This document shows positions 50,129-61,839 of a stretch of DNA of 64,000 nucleotides, in pieces. Each line of letters begins with the position of its first letter. Position 1 is the first letter of the stretch. The notes below the pieces were generated by a model. The model searched no databases. It was given only the letters and a program-made list of their open reading frames with translations, and had not been told where the DNA came from. The DNA is taken from assembly GCA_030447805.1 (NCBI GenBank), contig JAUJOE010000002.1:310001-374000 (forward strand), written 5' to 3'. The stretch comes from Nocardioidaceae bacterium (GTDB taxonomy: Bacteria; Actinomycetota; Actinomycetes; Propionibacteriales; Nocardioidaceae). A program made the translations under genes and the position numbers.

Positions 50129-52483
50129 TCAGCTCATCAGTTCAGGAACGGCTGCCGCCGCCTCGTCAGCTGGCATGGGCCGGGCGAAGTGGTAACCCTG
50201 GGCGGAGTCGCAGCCCATCGCGCGCAGCCGAGCTGCCTGGGCCGCAGTCTCCACGCCTTCGGCCGCGACGGTGATTCCTAGGGCGTGGGCAAGGCTGATG
50301 ATGCCTTGCACTAGAGCTCGCGTATGCCTGGCTGACTCCAGGTTCGAGATGAACGAGCGGTCGATCTTTAGGCAGTCCACCGGGAAGTGGTGAAGGTACG
50401 ACAGCGAGGAGTAACCGGTCCCGAAGTCATCGATGGCGATCTGCAGGCCAAGCGACTTCAGCGCCCGGAGCGTCACGGCAGCTGACTCGACGTCCTGCAT
50501 CATGGCGCTCTCGGTGATCTCCAGCATCAATGCTTCGGGGGGAAGGTCGGCGGTCCGCAGCGCGTGCTCGACCTCGCTCGCCAGTTGGCCGCCGTGGAAC
50601 TGACGGGCGGACAGGTTCACGCACACAGCCATCGGCTGGCGGGGGTGGGTCTGTCGCCAGCGCTGTCCTTGGCGGCATGCTTCGTGCAGCACCCACCGCC
50701 CGAGCTCGACTATCAAACCGCTCTCTTCGGCCAGCGCGAGGAAGTCAGCCGGTTGCAGCAGGCCCCGCTCGGGGTGCTGCCAGCGCACCAACGCCTCCAT
50801 CCAGATCGGCTTGCTGGAGCCGGTGAGCGGGATCTTCGGCTGGTAGTGCAGCCGCAGTTGCCCTTGCTCGATGGCTTGGCTTAGATCGTTCTGTACGACG
50901 AGGCGGCTGCGCGCCTCCTCGTCCATGTCGTCGTCGAACAACTTCCAGCGACCATGACCGGTGCGCTTGGCCTTGTACATCGCGATGTCAGCCTTCCGCA
51001 CCAGGTCATCGGGATGTTCCTTGCCGGTGGTGCTGATCGCGATGCCAGTGCTGGCCGTCACCTGAACGCTGCGATCCGGCAACGCAAACGGCTCCCGCAA
51101 CGCTGTGGATATCCGCTCTGTCAGCTGAATTGTCTGCCGGGCGTCGGCGACGTCCTCCACCAAGACGGCGAACTCGTCGCCACCAAGCCGAGCCACTGTG
51201 TCGATGGGTCGCAGACAGTCTCCTATCCGTCCCGCCACGGCGATGAGCAGTTGGTCACCGACTTGGTGGCCCAGGCTGTCATTGACGACCTTGAAGCCGT
51301 CGAGATCCACGAACAGCACCGCCACGGCGCCATCGCGCCGCTGGATGCGCCTGAGAGCATGTCCGAGTCGGTCGGCGAATAGTGCGCGGTTCGGCAGCCC
51401 TGTCAAGGCGTCATGGATGGTCTGGTAGGTCAGCCGGTCCTCAAGAGCCCGGCGCTCGGTGACGTCATGCATGGCGACCACCGCTCCGAGCTTGGTGCCG
51501 TCGCCGTCGTAGAACGCCTGCCCGTTGACCAGCGTCGTACGCCGATCGCTGTCGGTCGGCGCAATGACCATCTCCGCCTCGCGCACCGTCTCGCCATTCA
51601 GCGCGCGAAAAAGGGGGATGTCGACCTTCTGTAGCGGAGTCTGACCGTCCGGCCGGTACAGGCTGTACGAGTGAGCCCACTGGTCAGGACCGACCGGCGA
51701 CGGGGTGACCCCATGGAACTCGCGTGCGGCCTGGTTGAACAGCGTCAGCCTGCCTTCGGCGTCACAGGCGACGATGCCTTCCTTGAGGCTGTCGAGTAGT
51801 GCGCTCAAGAACTCGCGGTCTTGGATGAGCTCCTGCTCCGCCTGCGCGACTGCGGCCCGGTCTTCGGAGTGGATCTTCTCGAAGAAGTTCTCGTACGTCG
51901 GCACAAAGGTGCGTGGGTCGTTGAGGTAGAGGCGGTGCAGCTCGGCAGACAACGTTATGGCGCCCGACGCGAGGTCCCAGTCCCAACTGCCCATGCCGGC
52001 GATGTGCTGAGCGTGCGCCAACTGGTCTTGGCTGCGCTGCAAGGCTTCGGCTGACCGTTTGCTCTCGGTGATATCGCGGGAGACACCGAAGACGCCGACG
52101 ACAGCCCCCTCGTCGTCCAGGATCGGTCCCTTCGTCGTCACAAAGGTCCGCGCATCGCCCGGCTGGATCGTAAGCGTCTCCTCATAAACTCGGGTCTCGC
52201 CAGTGGCGATGATGTCGCGGTCCTGCTCCTCCATGTGGAGAGCGGACGTGGCGTCTACCAGCTCACGAACCGTCTTACCGAGCACCTCATGCGTCGGCCT
52301 CCCGAGCAGCCGGGCGGTAGCCGAGTTCACCAGCTGGTGCCGCCCGTCCAGATCCTTGGCGAAGACGACATCGGGGTGGCTCTCGATGACCGCCTGAGCG
52401 ATGACAGCGGCGGTGCGTTCGGGCTGCGGGCGGTTCTCGGCCCGTTGGGCCGGGGGTATGCCAGTGAGGTCGCTGAGGGTCAT
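50129..52483 (-). CDS. PAS-GGDEF-EAL signalling protein (cyclic-di-GMP turnover)
   Basis: LGGDEFAVLVEDV (GGDEF), WMEALVRWQHPERGLL (EALVRW), DDFGTGYSSLSYL (DDFGTG); three PAS-like regions upstream. Confidence 0.95.
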   Translation of the reverse strand: MTLSDLTGIPPAQRAENRPQPERTAAVIAQAVIESHPDVVFAKDLDGRHQLVNSATARLLGRPTHEVLGKTVRELVDATSALHMEEQDRDIIATGETRVYEETLTIQPGDARTFVTTKGPILDDEGAVVGVFGVSRDITESKRSAEALQRSQDQLAHAQHIAGMGSWDWDLASGAITLSAELHRLYLNDPRTFVPTYENFFEKIHSEDRAAVAQAEQELIQDREFLSALLDSLKEGIVACDAEGRLTLFNQAAREFHGVTPSPVGPDQWAHSYSLYRPDGQTPLQKVDIPLFRALNGETVREAEMVIAPTDSDRRTTLVNGQAFYDGDGTKLGAVVAMHDVTERRALEDRLTYQTIHDALTGLPNRALFADRLGHALRRIQRRDGAVAVLFVDLDGFKVVNDSLGHQVGDQLLIAVAGRIGDCLRPIDTVARLGGDEFAVLVEDVADARQTIQLTERISTALREPFALPDRSVQVTASTGIAISTTGKEHPDDLVRKADIAMYKAKRTGHGRWKLFDDDMDEEARSRLVVQNDLSQAIEQGQLRLHYQPKIPLTGSSKPIWMEALVRWQHPERGLLQPADFLALAEESGLIVELGRWVLHEACRQGQRWRQTHPRQPMAVCVNLSARQFHGGQLASEVEHALRTADLPPEALMLEITESAMMQDVESAAVTLRALKSLGLQIAIDDFGTGYSSLSYLHHFPVDCLKIDRSFISNLESARHTRALVQGIISLAHALGITVAAEGVETAAQAARLRAMGCDSAQGYHFARPMPADEAAAAVPELMS

Positions 52484-52730
52484 GGTGACGACCCCTCTCC
52501 GTTACCCGAAGACGACTGGTGCGTCAAGTATTAGCGGATTTACCTACCGTGACAAGCCGAACGCAAAGGGTACATACATCCCCAGAACAGCCGAGGCGAG
52601 AACGTGCCACTGACAGCGGAACGTTGACGCCTGTGGGAACGCTGTTCCCGCCGCCGGGATGTAACCCCGCTCTCGGAGGTCACAATGCAATAACGCCGGC
52701 TCCGGGGTGGTCGACCAGTAGCTTGGGAGC

Positions 52731-53980
52731 GTGACGCGTCCCGGTTGGCCGGCGTTGGACCGGTCAAGGGTCGGACTGCTTGCCGCGCTGGCTATCGACA
52801 ACTTCGGCTCCGGTCTGTTTCTTCCACTCGCCCTGGTGTACGCCACCCGCGTGGTCGGTCTGGAAGTCCAAACCGCGGGCGCTGTCGTCGCCGTCGCGAC
52901 GATGCTGGGATTCGCGGTGCCGCCGTTGGCTGGGCGCCTGACGCACCGTTTCGGCCCTCGGGCCGTCGTGGTGTTGGCGCAGCTGCTGCAGGGTGCGGGA
53001 GCCGCCGGGTACGTGGTCGCAGCCGATGCCGTCGGCGTCTTCCTCTCCTCGGGGCTGTTGGCGGTTGGCACACAGATGTTCTACTGCTCGGTCTTCGTGC
53101 TGATCGCTGATGTGAGCACCAACGTCGCGAAGGAGCGTCCGTTCGCGCTTGTCGCGATGGTGCGGTCAGCCGCCTTCGGGCTGGGCACGTTGGCTGCGGC
53201 GCTCGCGCTGGTGGGGAGAGCAACACCGTCCTGCGGTGGCTGGTCATAGTGGACGCAGGCACTTTCGTGGTCGCGGCGGTGCTGCTCGCTGCGTTCGTCA
53301 GCACCGCGCAGGTGGACAGACCCACAGGGGCTGCCGTTGGTCCGCTGACCGTGCTGCGGGATCGCCGCTACCTTGCCCTGATCGCGGCGGTGTGTCTGGT
53401 GGGGCTAGCGGTGGACTTCGCATTGGTGGGAATGCCGTTCTTCGTCGTGGACGTTCTCGATGGACCGGCGTGGCTACCTGGCGCGCTGTTGGCCGCCGGC
53501 ACGCTGCTCTCCAGCGTGTACGGCGTCAAGGTGGTGGACGCCTTGGGTGGCTATCGACGTACCCAGTCGTTGCGGGCCGGTGCCTTGATCTATGTGGTCT
53601 GGGCCGGGCTCACTGGGCTCATGCTCTGGGTGCCTGCCGGCTGGTTGGTGCCGTACGCGTTCGCGACATGGGCGTTGCTGGTGGCGGGAACGAAGGTCTT
53701 CTTCCCGGTCTCCGGTGCGCTGTCGGAGGCGCTGCCGCCGAGGGAGAGCCGCGCGGGCTACATGGCCACCTACCAGTACGCGTTCACGACGGCGCAGGTG
53801 CTGGCGCCCGCCGTCGTTGCCTTGTTCGCCATTGCAGCGTGGCTTCCTTGGGCGGTGGTCGCCGCTTCCGCGCTCGCGGGGATTCTGGTGCTCGGCTGGC
53901 TCGGGCGCGCGATTCCAGCGGCCGTAGACCGGCCGACGGCTGCTGCGACACCTCCACCATCAAGCGTGATGCAGAACTGA
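52731..53980 (+). CDS. MFS transporter, frameshifted near 53215-53245
   Basis: IDNFGSGLFLPLALVYATRVVGLEVQTAGAVVAVATMLGFAVPPLAGRLTHRFGPRAVV; C-terminal half in the 53249-53980 frame. Confidence 0.85.
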
Positions 53981-54012
53981 GCCTTCGGCGCCCCGTGGCA
54001 TAGCCTCCCATC

Positions 54013-55124
54013 GTGACTGTGCACCGGCTGTCTCGCGCCGACGCTCGGCGCATCGCCGTACGTGCGCAGCTCTTGGAGCGCACGCGGCCGACCGAGTTGC
54101 TCGACCTGGTGCGCCACCTGACTTTGCTTCAGATCGACCCGACTGCCGCCATTGCACCGAATGCCGATCTGGTTGCGTGGAGTCGGCTGGGGTCGTCGTA
54201 CTCGACAAGTGACTTGTCCACCGCACTTGAGAGTCGGGAGCTGATCGAGCTGAGCGCACTGATCCGGCCGAGCGAAGACCTGGCGCTCTTTCGGGCCGAG
54301 ATGGCCGAGTGGCCGGGGCGCGGGGAACTGCGCGCTTGGCAGGTGCACATCCGCGACTGGGTGCAGGCCAACGAGGCGTGCCGGCGGGACATCCTCGACC
54401 GACTCGGTTCCTCGGGTCCGCTGCCGTCGCGTGATCTGCCGGACACGTGTGCGGTGCCGTGGGCCTCGACCGGGTGGACCAACAACCAGAACGTCATCAA
54501 GCTCCTCGACTTCATGGTGCAGCGCGGTGAGGTCGCGACCGCCGGGCGCAAGGGCCGTGAGCGGCTGTGGGACCTGGCGACCCGGGTCTACCCCGACGAC
54601 CCGGTGGTGCCGGTAGACGATGCCCTGCGCATCCGCAACGAACGCCGGCTGCACGCTTTGGGCATCGCCCGCGCCAGGGCACCGGTGAGTCCGATGGAGC
54701 CGAACGACGTCGGTGAGGCCGGCGAGCCGGCCAGCGTTGAGGGTGTCAAGGGCACGTGGCGGGTGGATCCGTCGTACTTGGGCCAGCCGTTCTCAGGGCG
54801 GGCGGCGGTGCTCTCCCCGTTCGACCGGCTGCTGCACGACCGCAGGCGCACGATGGAGCTGTTCGAGTTCGAGTACTACCTGGAGATGTACAAGCCCGCC
54901 GCCAACCGCCGCTGGGGTACTTCGCGCTGCCGATCCTGTACGGCGACCGGCTGGTCGGCAAGCTTGACGCCACCGCCGACCGCAAAGCCGGCGTGCTTCG
55001 GGTCAACGCCATCCACCAGGATGTGCAGTTCACCAAGCCGATGACCGCCGCAGTGCACCGGGAGATCAAGGATCTGGCTCAGTGGCTCGAACTGGAGCTC
55101 ACGATTCCCGTCTTCGCCACCTGA
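54013..55124 (+). CDS. Winged-helix DNA-binding (YcaQ/AlkZ-like) protein, frameshift at 54914-54917
   Basis: RLSRADARRIAVRAQLL...LTLLQIDPTAAIAPNADLVAWSRLGS; downstream frame RRWGYFALPILYGDRLVGKLDATADRKAGVLRVNAIHQD. Confidence 0.85.
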
Positions 55125-55182
55125 CCGCCGCTTCGGCAGACCCGGCGAGCCAGGATCGGCTCGCGTCGCCGATCGCGGCAGG

Positions 55183-55689
55183 CTATTCGCCCGTGGCGCC
55201 GTCGATGCGTTCGCGGAGGAAATCCGCGTGGCCATTGTGGCGCGCGTACTCCTCGATCATGTGCAGGTAGATCCACCGCAGCGTGTAGTCCTCGCCGGGG
55301 ATGGCTTCGTCGAGACTGCGCCCGGTCACGGCTTCACGCGACCGAGCGACACTCGCTTGATAGCTGGCCAGGTCGTCGGCGGCACGCGCGATGTCGACCT
55401 CGTCGCAGCCTTCCGTCGAGCCCGGCACGTAGTCCCAGAAATACATGTGGTCCGGTTGGCCGTCGTACGAATGGAACCAGGCCTCGACTCCAGACAGGTG
55501 CCGAACAAGGCCGAGCAGCGAGAGCGTCGACGGCGGCACCGACCGCAGCGCCAGTTGTTCCGGCGTCAGCCCGCCGCATTTCAGCAGCAATGTCGTGCGC
55601 TGGTACTCGAGGCGGTCTTCGAGCGCGGCCCGCTCGTCGATCGGGTTGTTCGGCGGCTCGGGTCGCTCGGGCGTGGTCCATGTCGACAT
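55183..55689 (-). CDS. DinB-family protein (DUF664)
   Basis: LEYQRTTLLLKCGGLTPEQLALRSVPPSTLSLLGLVRHLSGVEAWF ... TLRWIYLHMIEEYARHNGHADFLRERIDG. Confidence 0.92.
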   Translation of the reverse strand: MSTWTTPERPEPPNNPIDERAALEDRLEYQRTTLLLKCGGLTPEQLALRSVPPSTLSLLGLVRHLSGVEAWFHSYDGQPDHMYFWDYVPGSTEGCDEVDIARAADDLASYQASVARSREAVTGRSLDEAIPGEDYTLRWIYLHMIEEYARHNGHADFLRERIDGATGE

Positions 55690-55820
55690 TCCGGCAACCT
55701 TAATACGCGTCTACCCCTTGGCCAGCCAGTTGGGGCAGGGGCTGCTGCACGATCAGGTGACTGGTTGGGTCACGTGTTCAACCTGCTTGTAACCAAGGCA
55801 ATCGTTCAAGGGCCGTGGAT

Positions 55821-56294
55821 CTACAGAAGCTTCTTGTACAGGACAGCCACGCGCTGGCCTGTGCTCCTCGTGAACGTCTCCTGGAGGGTCCACCCGCACC
55901 GCTGGTAGAACCTGAGCGCAAGGTCTGTGCCGACCCAGGCCTCGGCGATTCGATGCTCGGCAGCCCACCACTCCAGGTGGCGCATCAACGTCTGCCCAAT
56001 CCCCTGGCCCCGGCGATCTCGGCGGACGATCATGCCGGTTACCCAGGGGCTGGTGTCGTGCCGCTCGTCTAGGTCGTAGGTGTCCAGACCGACCGCCCCC
56101 AGAACGTCACCGGTCGCGTCATGAGCCACGAACGTCACCGGCAGTCCTTCTCTGCCAGCCTCACGAACCGTGGTCTCGAGCCACCACGCCGGGTCCTCCG
56201 GCTCCGGAGGATGCCCCCACTCTTTCCACCTCATGTCGGCCACGGCTTCCGCCGAGCTAAGGGAGTCCGCCAATAGGGTCACGGGGAACGCCAT
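55821..56294 (-). CDS. GNAT-family acetyltransferase
   Basis: WVTGMIVRRDRRGQGIGQTLMRHLEWWAAEHRIAEAWVGTDLALRFYQRCGWTLQETF. Confidence 0.9.
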   Translation of the reverse strand: MAFPVTLLADSLSSAEAVADMRWKEWGHPPEPEDPAWWLETTVREAGREGLPVTFVAHDATGDVLGAVGLDTYDLDERHDTSPWVTGMIVRRDRRGQGIGQTLMRHLEWWAAEHRIAEAWVGTDLALRFYQRCGWTLQETFTRSTGQRVAVLYKKLL

Positions 56295-56361
56295 TCGGTC
56301 AGGCTACGCACGCAAGGCCCTGAAGCCCCAATGTGATTTATGGAGCCTGGCCGATGTCGTC

Positions 56362-56981
56362 ATGCTCGAACGCGCGCCGATGGCGGCAGCTGAGTGGGAA
56401 AGTAGGCAGGTGACGCCGGGCGAACTGATGGCAGCAATCGCGAGGTTGGCCACCCGCGAGCCCACGATTGTCGCCTTCGATGGGCTGGCCGGTTCGGGCA
56501 AGACCACCGTCGCCAACGCTGCTCGTCGAGCGTCCGGTGGCCGAGCGGTCACCATCGTCGCCGCTGACGACTTCTACCAGCCGGACGAACGTAATTGGAG
56601 ATGCTGGACGCCCAGGCAGGGCTACGAACGCTACTTCGACCACGTCCGGCTCGAAAGTGAACTACTCCGACCGCTTCGTCAGCGACGTACTGCACGCTTT
56701 TCCACTTTCGATTGGCAGCATCGTGCTCCCGGGCCGTGCCGTAGCGTCGAACCGCGCGACATCGTTGTTGTGGAGGGCGTCTTCCTGCTTAAGCCTCGAC
56801 TACGGCCTTACTGGGACGCGAGCGTTTGGGTGCAGACACCCAGGGATGTACGTGAACGCCGACTGAAGGCGCGCGGGGAAGGCGATCGAGATTGATCGAA
56901 CGGTGGATGCGCGCAGAGGACTACTACCTCGAAGTGGACCATCCCGCGGAAGCCGCCACGTTCGTGGTCCTCGGTGAATAG
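56362..56981 (+). CDS. Uridine-kinase-like P-loop protein, frameshift near 56890
   Basis: IVAFDGLAGSGKTTVANAARRASGGRAVTIVAADDFYQPDERNW...IVVVEGVFLLKPRLRPYWDASVWVQTPRDVRERRLKARGEGDRD; tail LIERWMRAEDYYLEVDHPAEAATFVVLGE in another frame. Confidence 0.82.
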
Positions 56982-57047
56982 AAGGATGCGTGGACAGACG
57001 AACGCGCCAGGTACTTCTCAATGCACCCACTGACTGTGGGAAACTCC

Positions 57048-57087
57048 GAGCGGGTGCCGAGAATCGAACTCGCATGGCCAGCTTGGA
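57048..57087 (-). other. Displaced 3' half of tRNA-Gly(TCC) (candidate attachment-site duplicate)
   Basis: TCCAAGCTGGCCATGCGAGTTCGATTCTCGGCACCCGCTC; direct-repeat match (3 substitutions, 1 indel by eye) to the 3' half of the tRNA-Gly at 62951-63020. Confidence 0.75.
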
Positions 57088-57779
57088 CGTTCGAGATCGA
57101 GCCGTTGCGTGCGCTCCGTTGTGCGCCACTCTATCCCAATACAGTCAGGCTGCTGTCCTATTCGTCCCTCATGGTGTCAGCCATCTTTCGTCGTACTGGC
57201 ACACGAATGGCACGACACGCCGAACCGGATCACGCGCATTGACCTGTCGGTCAGCGGCGCTGATAGGTGCGTTGAAGTTGAAATCTGGGGATCCGAGTGA
57301 GCGGGTCCGCGAGTCGAGACAAAGTAGTTTGCGAATTCCCGCCGCCCGTCAGGGCGTCCGCACTTCTCGCGGCGGATAGCTGAAACCGTCAAGTCCGCGC
57401 GACGAGCGGTTCGCTCAGTTTCCACCGCGCGCTCGACGGACGGTTCCGGGCAGGTCTGGCCTCGCCGCCGGCTCCGAAGTTCAGTAGATGGTCACAGACT
57501 TAACGGTCGCGACCACGAACGGTTCATGGAGGAACGGACCGGGGTCGCGACCACTCGTGCATTCTCGTTCGCCTGTCGTGACCACGCGGCGTTATATGAC
57601 GCACCCTGACGGCGATCACGTGCATAACGTGCCGCATAACAGCGGGCGTTGCGCTCGCTAGCCCGGATCGTTCACGGCTGATCGGCCGACTCGTGCTGGG
57701 AACACTGAAGTGCCTGTCCAGCAGGGGAAACTTGACTGACAGCTCAAATATTCCCAGGTGGAAGGCACTCGGTAGGTGA

Positions 57780-59142
57780 AGCGTACTTCGTGGTCGGCTG
57801 GCTTGTCTGTAACTGGTGACGGGACCGGCGTGGTGCCCACGCGGGCAGCGTTGGTCTGCGGCTGTTGGCGGATCGGTTGGGTCTGACGGCCGAGGTGTCC
57901 AAGGCGCTGACGTCGCTCGTTCACCCCGGGTTCATGACCGCGGCCGGGTGTTGGTCGACGTCGCGGTGATGCTGGCTGATGGTGGTGAGGCGATCGCCGA
58001 CATCGACAAGCTGCGCCACCAGGCTGCCGTGTGGGCCGGCCTCGCCGCCGACGGTGTGGCGCACGCTCGATGAGCTGACCCCGGCAGCGTTGAAGAGGAT
58101 CGAGGTCGCCCGGGCCCGGGTGCGTCGCCACGCTTGCAGGCGCAGTTGCCAGGTTGCCGGCCAGCAAGGTGGCCGGCACCGATCTGGGTGACGTCGTGGT
58201 CCTCGACGTGGATGCCACGATCGTGGTCGCGCACAGCGATAAAGAGAACGCCTCGGCCACGTTTAAGAAGACCTTCGGGTTCCACCCGCTCGGCGTGGTG
58301 CGACAACACAACCGAGTTCCTCACCGCCAAGTTGCGGACCGGGAACGCCGGCCTGAACACCGCCGCTGACCACCACATCGATGAGGTGCCGCTTCGCGGT
58401 CACCCAGATCCCCGCGGCGCATCGCAAGAACCTGCTGATCCGGGCCGACGGCGCCGGCGCCTCCCACCAGCTGCTGTCGGCTCACCGAGCAAGGCCGAGT
58501 CCGCGGCCGGAGCCTGGAGTAAAGCAGCGTCGGATTCGCGATCACCGAGAAGCTCCGCGAAGCCATCACAATGGTCCCCGCGAAGGTGGACGCCCGCGAC
58601 CGACGCTGATGATCCGAGACGGCGCCCAGGGCAGAGCTGAATGGGCTGCTCGACCTGGCCGGTTGGCCCGAACGGATGCGAATCATCGTGCGCCGCGAAC
58701 GCCCTCACCCCCGGCGCCCAACTGTCCCTGTTCGAAGAGCGCGACGGGCTGGCGCTACTAGGCCATCGCCACCAACACCGCAACCGGACAGTTGGCGTTC
58801 CTGGAGGCCCGGCACCGCGCCCACGCCCGCGTCGAGGACCGGATCCGACACGCCAAAAACACCGGCCTGGGCTGATTCCTTGTCCCAAGAGTTCGCCATC
58901 AACCGAGCCTGGCTGACGACCACCGCGATCGCTGCCGACCTCGTCGCCTGGCTGCGGCCTCGGCCTGGGTCCGCGAACTGACGAAAGCCGAGCCGAAGGC
59001 GCTGCGCCATCGGCTGCTGCACGTGCCCGCCCGAACCACAGCGCCCGACGGCGAAGACTCCGCATCGCCGGTCACCTGGCCCTGGGCCGATGCAATCGTC
59101 GCGACCTTCGCGAGGATCGCAGCCATCCCGCTGCCAGCCTGA
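57780..59142 (+). pseudogene. IS1380-family-like transposase, multiply frameshifted
   Basis: Pieces in three frames: VMLADGGEAIADIDKLRHQAAVW; VAGTDLGDVVVLDVDATIVVAHSDKENASATFKKTFGFHPLGV; NLLIRADGAGASHQLLS; SQEFAINRAWLTTTAIAADLVAWL. Confidence 0.75.
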
Positions 59143-59345
59143 CCAAACCGTCCATCCACTACCAGGAACCGGAGAACCGGACCGGCTCGACAGCCGGGCT
59201 CCCGGCGTACCCGCGACCATGCTCAACACCAGTACACGTTGCAGCACCATCAATCAATGGTGACCCTCATGAAAGACCGGGGCCAGTTGCAGCCGGTCAG
59301 GGTTCTGAGAGCGTCAAATCAACGCTTCGAAGTTGACCTTGCTTG

Positions 59346-60217
59346 TCAGCACGCGAGCACGAGAGCGAGTCGCTGGCGCACGAGCGCCACTTTCTGGGCC
59401 TGGGAGGACGACCAAGCGTCCGCGAGGTAGCGGACCGCTTCTGGTCGGCGCATAACGTTGCCGTACTCCGCTGAGTAGACGAGCAAGGCATCGTTTACGA
59501 CAGCGTTGGTGATGGGGTCCACGGGACACGATGAAGCGCCGTACACGTCCCAGTCAGCCGGACAGATCTTCCAGATCTTGCGGTTCGACAGCGCAGCGGC
59601 GATGTCATCGATCGACAACACGGGTTGACCGCTGATCGCCATGGACACCGATTCCCAATGTGGGAAGGTGTCTGAGTCGCCGACTGCGTACCTGACGAAC
59701 ATCTTCGTCAGCCGCGTTGCAGGTCGGGAGCGATGCAGGTGCCTGCTCGTCCTGCACCAACTGAGGGCGTCGGGGTGAGTCGTCCTCCTCGACGCGAAAA
59801 TCAACCACCTTGGAGGTTCCACAAGAGTCGGGAACATCTACGGGAAGGTCATCGAGTGGTATCGAAGTAACCCCCAGCCCCAGCCAATGTTCCCCGGCGT
59901 GCACTTCTCCTAGGCCGGGCACGCTCAGCACAAGCGGGGACTGCCGACGATCTCCGTCCCTGCAGGGCCAGAGGGCGACATGGTCCCCAATGCCAACGCA
60001 CCCCGACGAGCGTCAGTGGACCCGTAACGATGGCGTCGCGACCTCCTTCACCGGCTTTGAGAAGCAGCACCGTCTCTCCGCCGCCCGATTGCCGATCTAC
60101 CTCCGCCATCACTGTCGTCCCTACCGGCACGACGCTGCCTGCTCTGTCGGTCGCTACCAGAAACGATGTCGCAGACGCCCCTCGGGCAACGCGGTGACCA
60201 CTGCCAGCTCCGTTCAT
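59346..60217 (-). CDS. Uncharacterised protein(s), frameshifted
   Basis: MNGAGSGHRVARGASATSFLVATDRAGSVVPVGTTVMAEVDRQSGGGETVLLLKAGEGGRDAIVTGPLTLVG joined to 59605-59931 and 59346-59837 frames. Confidence 0.4.
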
Positions 60218-60225
60218 GAGTTATG

Positions 60226-60986
60226 CTATGTCACTGTCATCGAACATCCCCGGGATACGTCGGCCGTGTAGCCCTCGGGTATCAGACGGGTGGTATCGAG
60301 TACGGCGTTCACTGCCGGGCCGGGTCTGGTGAATCCGCTCCAGAGCAGAACGTTCGCTGTTTCCACGAGCAGGGCGCCCTCGGCGATCTCGGTCTCGCCT
60401 TCCATCCGTGTCGGTTTGCGGCGAACGTTCAACCTGAGCGGCGGGACTTGCCCCAACTCTCGGGGAGCAGACCCTCAATGTGTTCGGACAACACTCTTCG
60501 TAGATACGCAAATGAGACACCCGGTGGGCGTCTCCCGGCGCAGGTGAGCTCATGGCTGGCTTCAAAGAACACGGTGTTATGGAGCGGTAGGTCAACGCAC
60601 TACCGGACTCAGTTCTCCAGTCGGTCGGGATAGCCACCATGACCCCTGGTACCCCAGCCAGCGAGTCCCGTCCGGGGCGGTAGGCAACTCGCCTCTATTG
60701 CTCCGATCTAGGGTGGTCGAACGAACGGAGTCGTTTGGAGCGGTGGTCTGGTTCGTGGCAATGGGTGGTTGCGCTGAGCCGCTAAAACCGGGCAGCCACA
60801 GGGCACCGGCACCGATGATGAGAGCGGCCACGGCTGCCACGCTGCCTGCGCGCAGAAGACGTTGACGACGCTGGACACGCTTGCCCTGCTGAATCAGTTG
60901 GTCAGCACGCGGGCGCGGTATGGGCGGTATCGAGTCAGCTGTCAAGCTGAATAAAGCCGGGTGGCCTTGTCCTCGTTCATGACGCC
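60226..60986 (-). CDS. Single-TM anti-sigma-factor-like protein, frameshifted
   Basis: LTADSIPPIPRPRADQLIQQGKRVQRRQRLLRAGSVAAVAALIIGAGALWLPGFSG ... LPTAPDGTRWLGYQG then 60221-60640 and 60226-60456 frames; directly follows the sigma factor. Confidence 0.5.
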
Positions 60987-61504
60987 TTCCGTCTCTAGGT
61001 CGATGACGTTGTGGGGTCGGAGGGAGAGTTGAGCCAGCGCTCGATTGAGCCGGCTCTGACTGTTCCCGGTGCAACGCCCAGTGCTTGAGCGTCTCTGACT
61101 CACTCAGCTTGCTGTAGTAGTGCAGCACCACAGCGGCTCTATTGCCTGGGCTGAGAGCGTCGAGAGCCACCCGGAATCGCATTCGCGTCGTCCACCTGGT
61201 GGGTCGGATCGGCTACCGCATCTTCTGGCATGTCGGCCGTTGGCTGCTCACCCCCACCAGCGTCTGCGTCGGCTCTGGCATGCATGTTGACCAACACCCG
61301 GTACACGTAGGCGTCACGCTCTCGGGCTTTGTTGACCTTGTCCCAGGAGGCGTAGCAGGCTGCCAGCGTGTTCTGCACTAGGTCCTCGGCCTCATGAGCC
61401 GTGCAACCTAAGAGGACCGCTGAGCGTGTTAGCGCAGTCCACCGGACGCTCACGTACTCCGAGAAGTCCCTTCGTCGCGCTCCACTCGCCCCCTGTGCCC
61501 TCAC
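60987..61504 (-). CDS. ECF-type RNA polymerase sigma factor (SigE-like), frameshifted
   Basis: FSEYVSVRWTALTRSAVLLGCTAHEAEDLVQNTLAACYASWDKVNKARERDAYVYRVLVNMHA + RVALDALSPGNRAAVVLHYYSKLSESET. Confidence 0.78.
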
Positions 61505-61797
61505 TAGATAAGAGACCTTGGCACGGGCAAAGGTTCCATCGACTCGCCAGCGGTCAGTAGGAGTCCGCGCGGCTAAGCGGTATGCAGACGACCCTGGTCA
61601 ACGCCTGAGCCAGCTCGGGGATCTTGCGTCGCATCTTGCCCTTGGCCAGGTCAGCCAGCACCACGGGGTCGCGTTCCCACCGGGACACCTCTAGGCTCAC
61701 CCGCACCAGTGTTCCGACGTCGCCGGACGACCCTCAGTCTCATCCGCCAGGCAGCGATCGAAGATCGCAACGGTTGGTTACACCTCTCCAGAAGCCT

Positions 61798-61825
61798 ACC
61801 AGCGACAACGCTTGTTGTCGCTGGT
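61798..61825. other. Perfect 11-bp inverted repeat with 6-nt loop, downstream of the mazF-like gene
   Basis: accagcgacaa-cgcttg-ttgtcgctggt; no clear T-tract, so terminator not asserted. Confidence 0.6.
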
Positions 61826-61839
61826 TTCGGAACAACTGC

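Noticed and set aside
57121-57480. Small ORFs (e.g. 57177-57425) considered as genes
   Set aside because: No recognisable domain, overlapping frames, probably noncoding boundary DNA.
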